A stretch of DNA of 64,000 bases, taken from Gammaproteobacteria bacterium (GTDB lineage: Bacteria; Pseudomonadota; Gammaproteobacteria; Enterobacterales; Permianibacteraceae). The DNA lies in contig JACPFT010000010.1 of NCBI GenBank assembly GCA_016182845.1, positions 1 through 64,000 of the forward strand. The letters are read 5' to 3'. The notes under the pieces are model-generated. The model did not search any database. It was not told where the DNA came from and saw nothing but the letters and a program-made list of their open reading frames with translations. The translations under genes and the position numbers were made by a program. Shown here piece after piece: positions 63,060 to 64,000 of this stretch (the stretch's first letter is position 1; every line of letters begins with the position of its first letter).

Positions 63060-64000
63060 ATGAGCGAAAAACCCCAACACTGGCCCATGAGCCAGTTCCA
63101 GTCCAAGGACGGCGAGCTCCTGGTGGGCGGAATTCCCCTGCGCCGCCTGGCGGCGCGGGTCGGCCAGACGCCGTTCTATGCCTATGACCGCCGCCTCTTG
63201 AGCGAGCGGGTCCGGCACTTGCGCGCCAGCCTGCCCGAGGGCATCCAGCTGCACTTCGCCATGAAGGCCAACCCCATGCCCGCCGTGGTGCAACACCTGG
63301 CGCCCCTGGTGGACGGCCTGGACGTGGCCTCGCTGAAAGAATTGCGCGTGGCCCTGGACACCGGGACCGACCCGGCCCATATCAGCTTCGCCGGCCCCGG
63401 CAAGGGCGAGGTCGAGATCCGCGCCGCCGTGGCCGCCGGCATCACCCTGAACATCGAGTCGGAACGGGAACTGCCCCTACTGGCCAAGGCCAGCGCCGAA
63501 CTGGGCGTCCCGGCCCGCGTCGCCGTGCGCGTCAACCCGGACTTCGAGCTCAAGGGCGCGGGCATGAAGATGGGCGGCGGTAGCCAGCAGTTCGGCATCG
63601 ACGCCGAGCGCGTGCCCGAGATCCTGGCCCGGATCGGCGAGCTTAATCTCGACTTCCAAGGCTTCCATATCTTCACCGGCTCCCAGAACCTGCGCTCGGA
63701 GGCCATCACCACGGCCCATGACGCCATCTTCGCCCTGGCCTACCGCCTGGCCGAGCATGCGCCCCAGGCCTTGAGTCACCTCAATATCGGCGGCGGCTTC
63801 GGCGTGCCCTATTTCCCCGGCGACAAGCCCCTGGATCTGGCGCCCATCGCCGCCAACCTGGCCCGCCATCAGGCCGAGGCCAGTGAGCGCTTGGGCGGGC
63901 AATGCGCTCTCGTCATCGAGCTGGGCCGCTATCTGGTCGCCGAGTCCGGCATCTATGTCTGCGAAATCCTGGACCGGAAGCTCTCGCGCGGCGAAGTGCT
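63060..64000 (+). CDS. PLP-dependent decarboxylase, exosortase A system-associated (partial)
   Basis: The frame opens at ATG 63060 with AGAAGG upstream and continues past the window edge. The first 313 residues are fold-type III (LysA-like): the PLP lysine is Lys69 in HFAMKANPMPAVV, followed by DVASLKELRVAL, FAGPGKGE, VNPDFELKGAGMKMGGGSQQFGI and the phosphate-binding glycine segment NIGGGFGVP. This matches the TIGR03099 group that accompanies exosortase A loci. It likely decarboxylates an amino acid for later modification with the ligase's product. The rest of the exosortase locus should lie to the right. Confidence 0.92.
   Translation, partial: MSEKPQHWPMSQFQSKDGELLVGGIPLRRLAARVGQTPFYAYDRRLLSERVRHLRASLPEGIQLHFAMKANPMPAVVQHLAPLVDGLDVASLKELRVALDTGTDPAHISFAGPGKGEVEIRAAVAAGITLNIESERELPLLAKASAELGVPARVAVRVNPDFELKGAGMKMGGGSQQFGIDAERVPEILARIGELNLDFQGFHIFTGSQNLRSEAITTAHDAIFALAYRLAEHAPQALSHLNIGGGFGVPYFPGDKPLDLAPIAANLARHQAEASERLGGQCALVIELGRYLVAESGIYVCEILDRKLSRGEV

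Noticed and set aside
61341-63380. 679-codon minus-strand open frame across the ligase and decarboxylase genes
   Set aside because: It runs through two well-defined genes on the other strand and through their intergenic hairpins, with a His/Gly/Ala-rich composition and no domain.

Overview
The window is GC-rich, almost fully coding chromosomal DNA. It looks like a free-living Gammaproteobacterium. Signs of this are the gpmI-envC-ctpA and mpl-ubiX gene orders, yadGH, a TonB-dependent receptor, a CheA/CheB/GGDEF chemosensory module, a RDD-SpoIIM-DUF4129-DUF4350-MoxR-DUF58 operon, and the first genes of an exosortase A (XrtA) type exopolysaccharide locus at the right edge. PPi-dependent phosphofructokinase, a proton-pumping pyrophosphatase and a soluble pyrophosphatase lie close together, so glycolysis probably runs partly on pyrophosphate. 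I do not assign a genus. I see no rRNA, tRNA, CRISPR array, prophage or transposase gene.

Layout. 1-7062 is the 3' end of a Wsp-like chemosensory operon: receptor tail, CheA-REC hybrid kinase, CheB methylesterase, then a very large REC-GAF-PAS-LOV-GGDEF-EAL-REC output protein. 7.2-10.6 kb has a sugar-epimerase-like protein, a Cys-rich membrane-anchored protein and the YadGH ABC exporter. 10.7-15.3 kb is a second giant c-di-GMP protein with a periplasmic beta-propeller. 15.3-27.4 kb holds ubiX, mpl, pfp, a TonB receptor, a phd-doc toxin-antitoxin pair, isoaspartyl peptidase, hppA and ppa. 27.5-30.2 kb has a LysR regulator, a DUF2333 protein and a PCu(A)C copper chaperone. 30.2-40.9 kb has a membrane KAP-type NTPase fused to an extracytoplasmic beta-propeller, divergent from the six-gene MoxR operon. 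43.6-48.6 kb is a minus-strand YfiR - histidine kinase - receiver - REC/PAS/GGDEF/EAL operon. 48.9-53.1 kb is gpmI-envC-ctpA. 53.3-58.2 kb has a lipoprotein metalloprotease with a small partner, an SDR oxidoreductase, a beta carbonic anhydrase and a lone ExbD. 58.3-59.0 kb is a yybP-ykoY manganese riboswitch and its TMEM165/GDT1 gene. 59.0-64.0 kb has a VanZ-domain membrane protein, the XrtA-associated acyl-CoA ligase and the XrtA-associated PLP decarboxylase, which runs off the window.

Functional themes. Three separate GGDEF-EAL proteins, each with its own sensory input (chemoreceptor/LOV, periplasmic propeller, YfiR/kinase), sit within 45 kb and close to an exopolysaccharide locus, so surface or biofilm control is a plausible shared output. 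The most distinctive observations are a near-canonical blue-light LOV domain in the Wsp-like output protein, with Phe at the usual signalling Gln position, and the propeller-KAP NTPase fusion beside the MoxR operon.

Intergenic DNA carries several dispersed palindromic families: a GTAGGTCC family, a GTTCGTCCTGAGC two-hairpin family, CTCTCCC hairpins, and a 157-bp MITE-like element flanked by TA.
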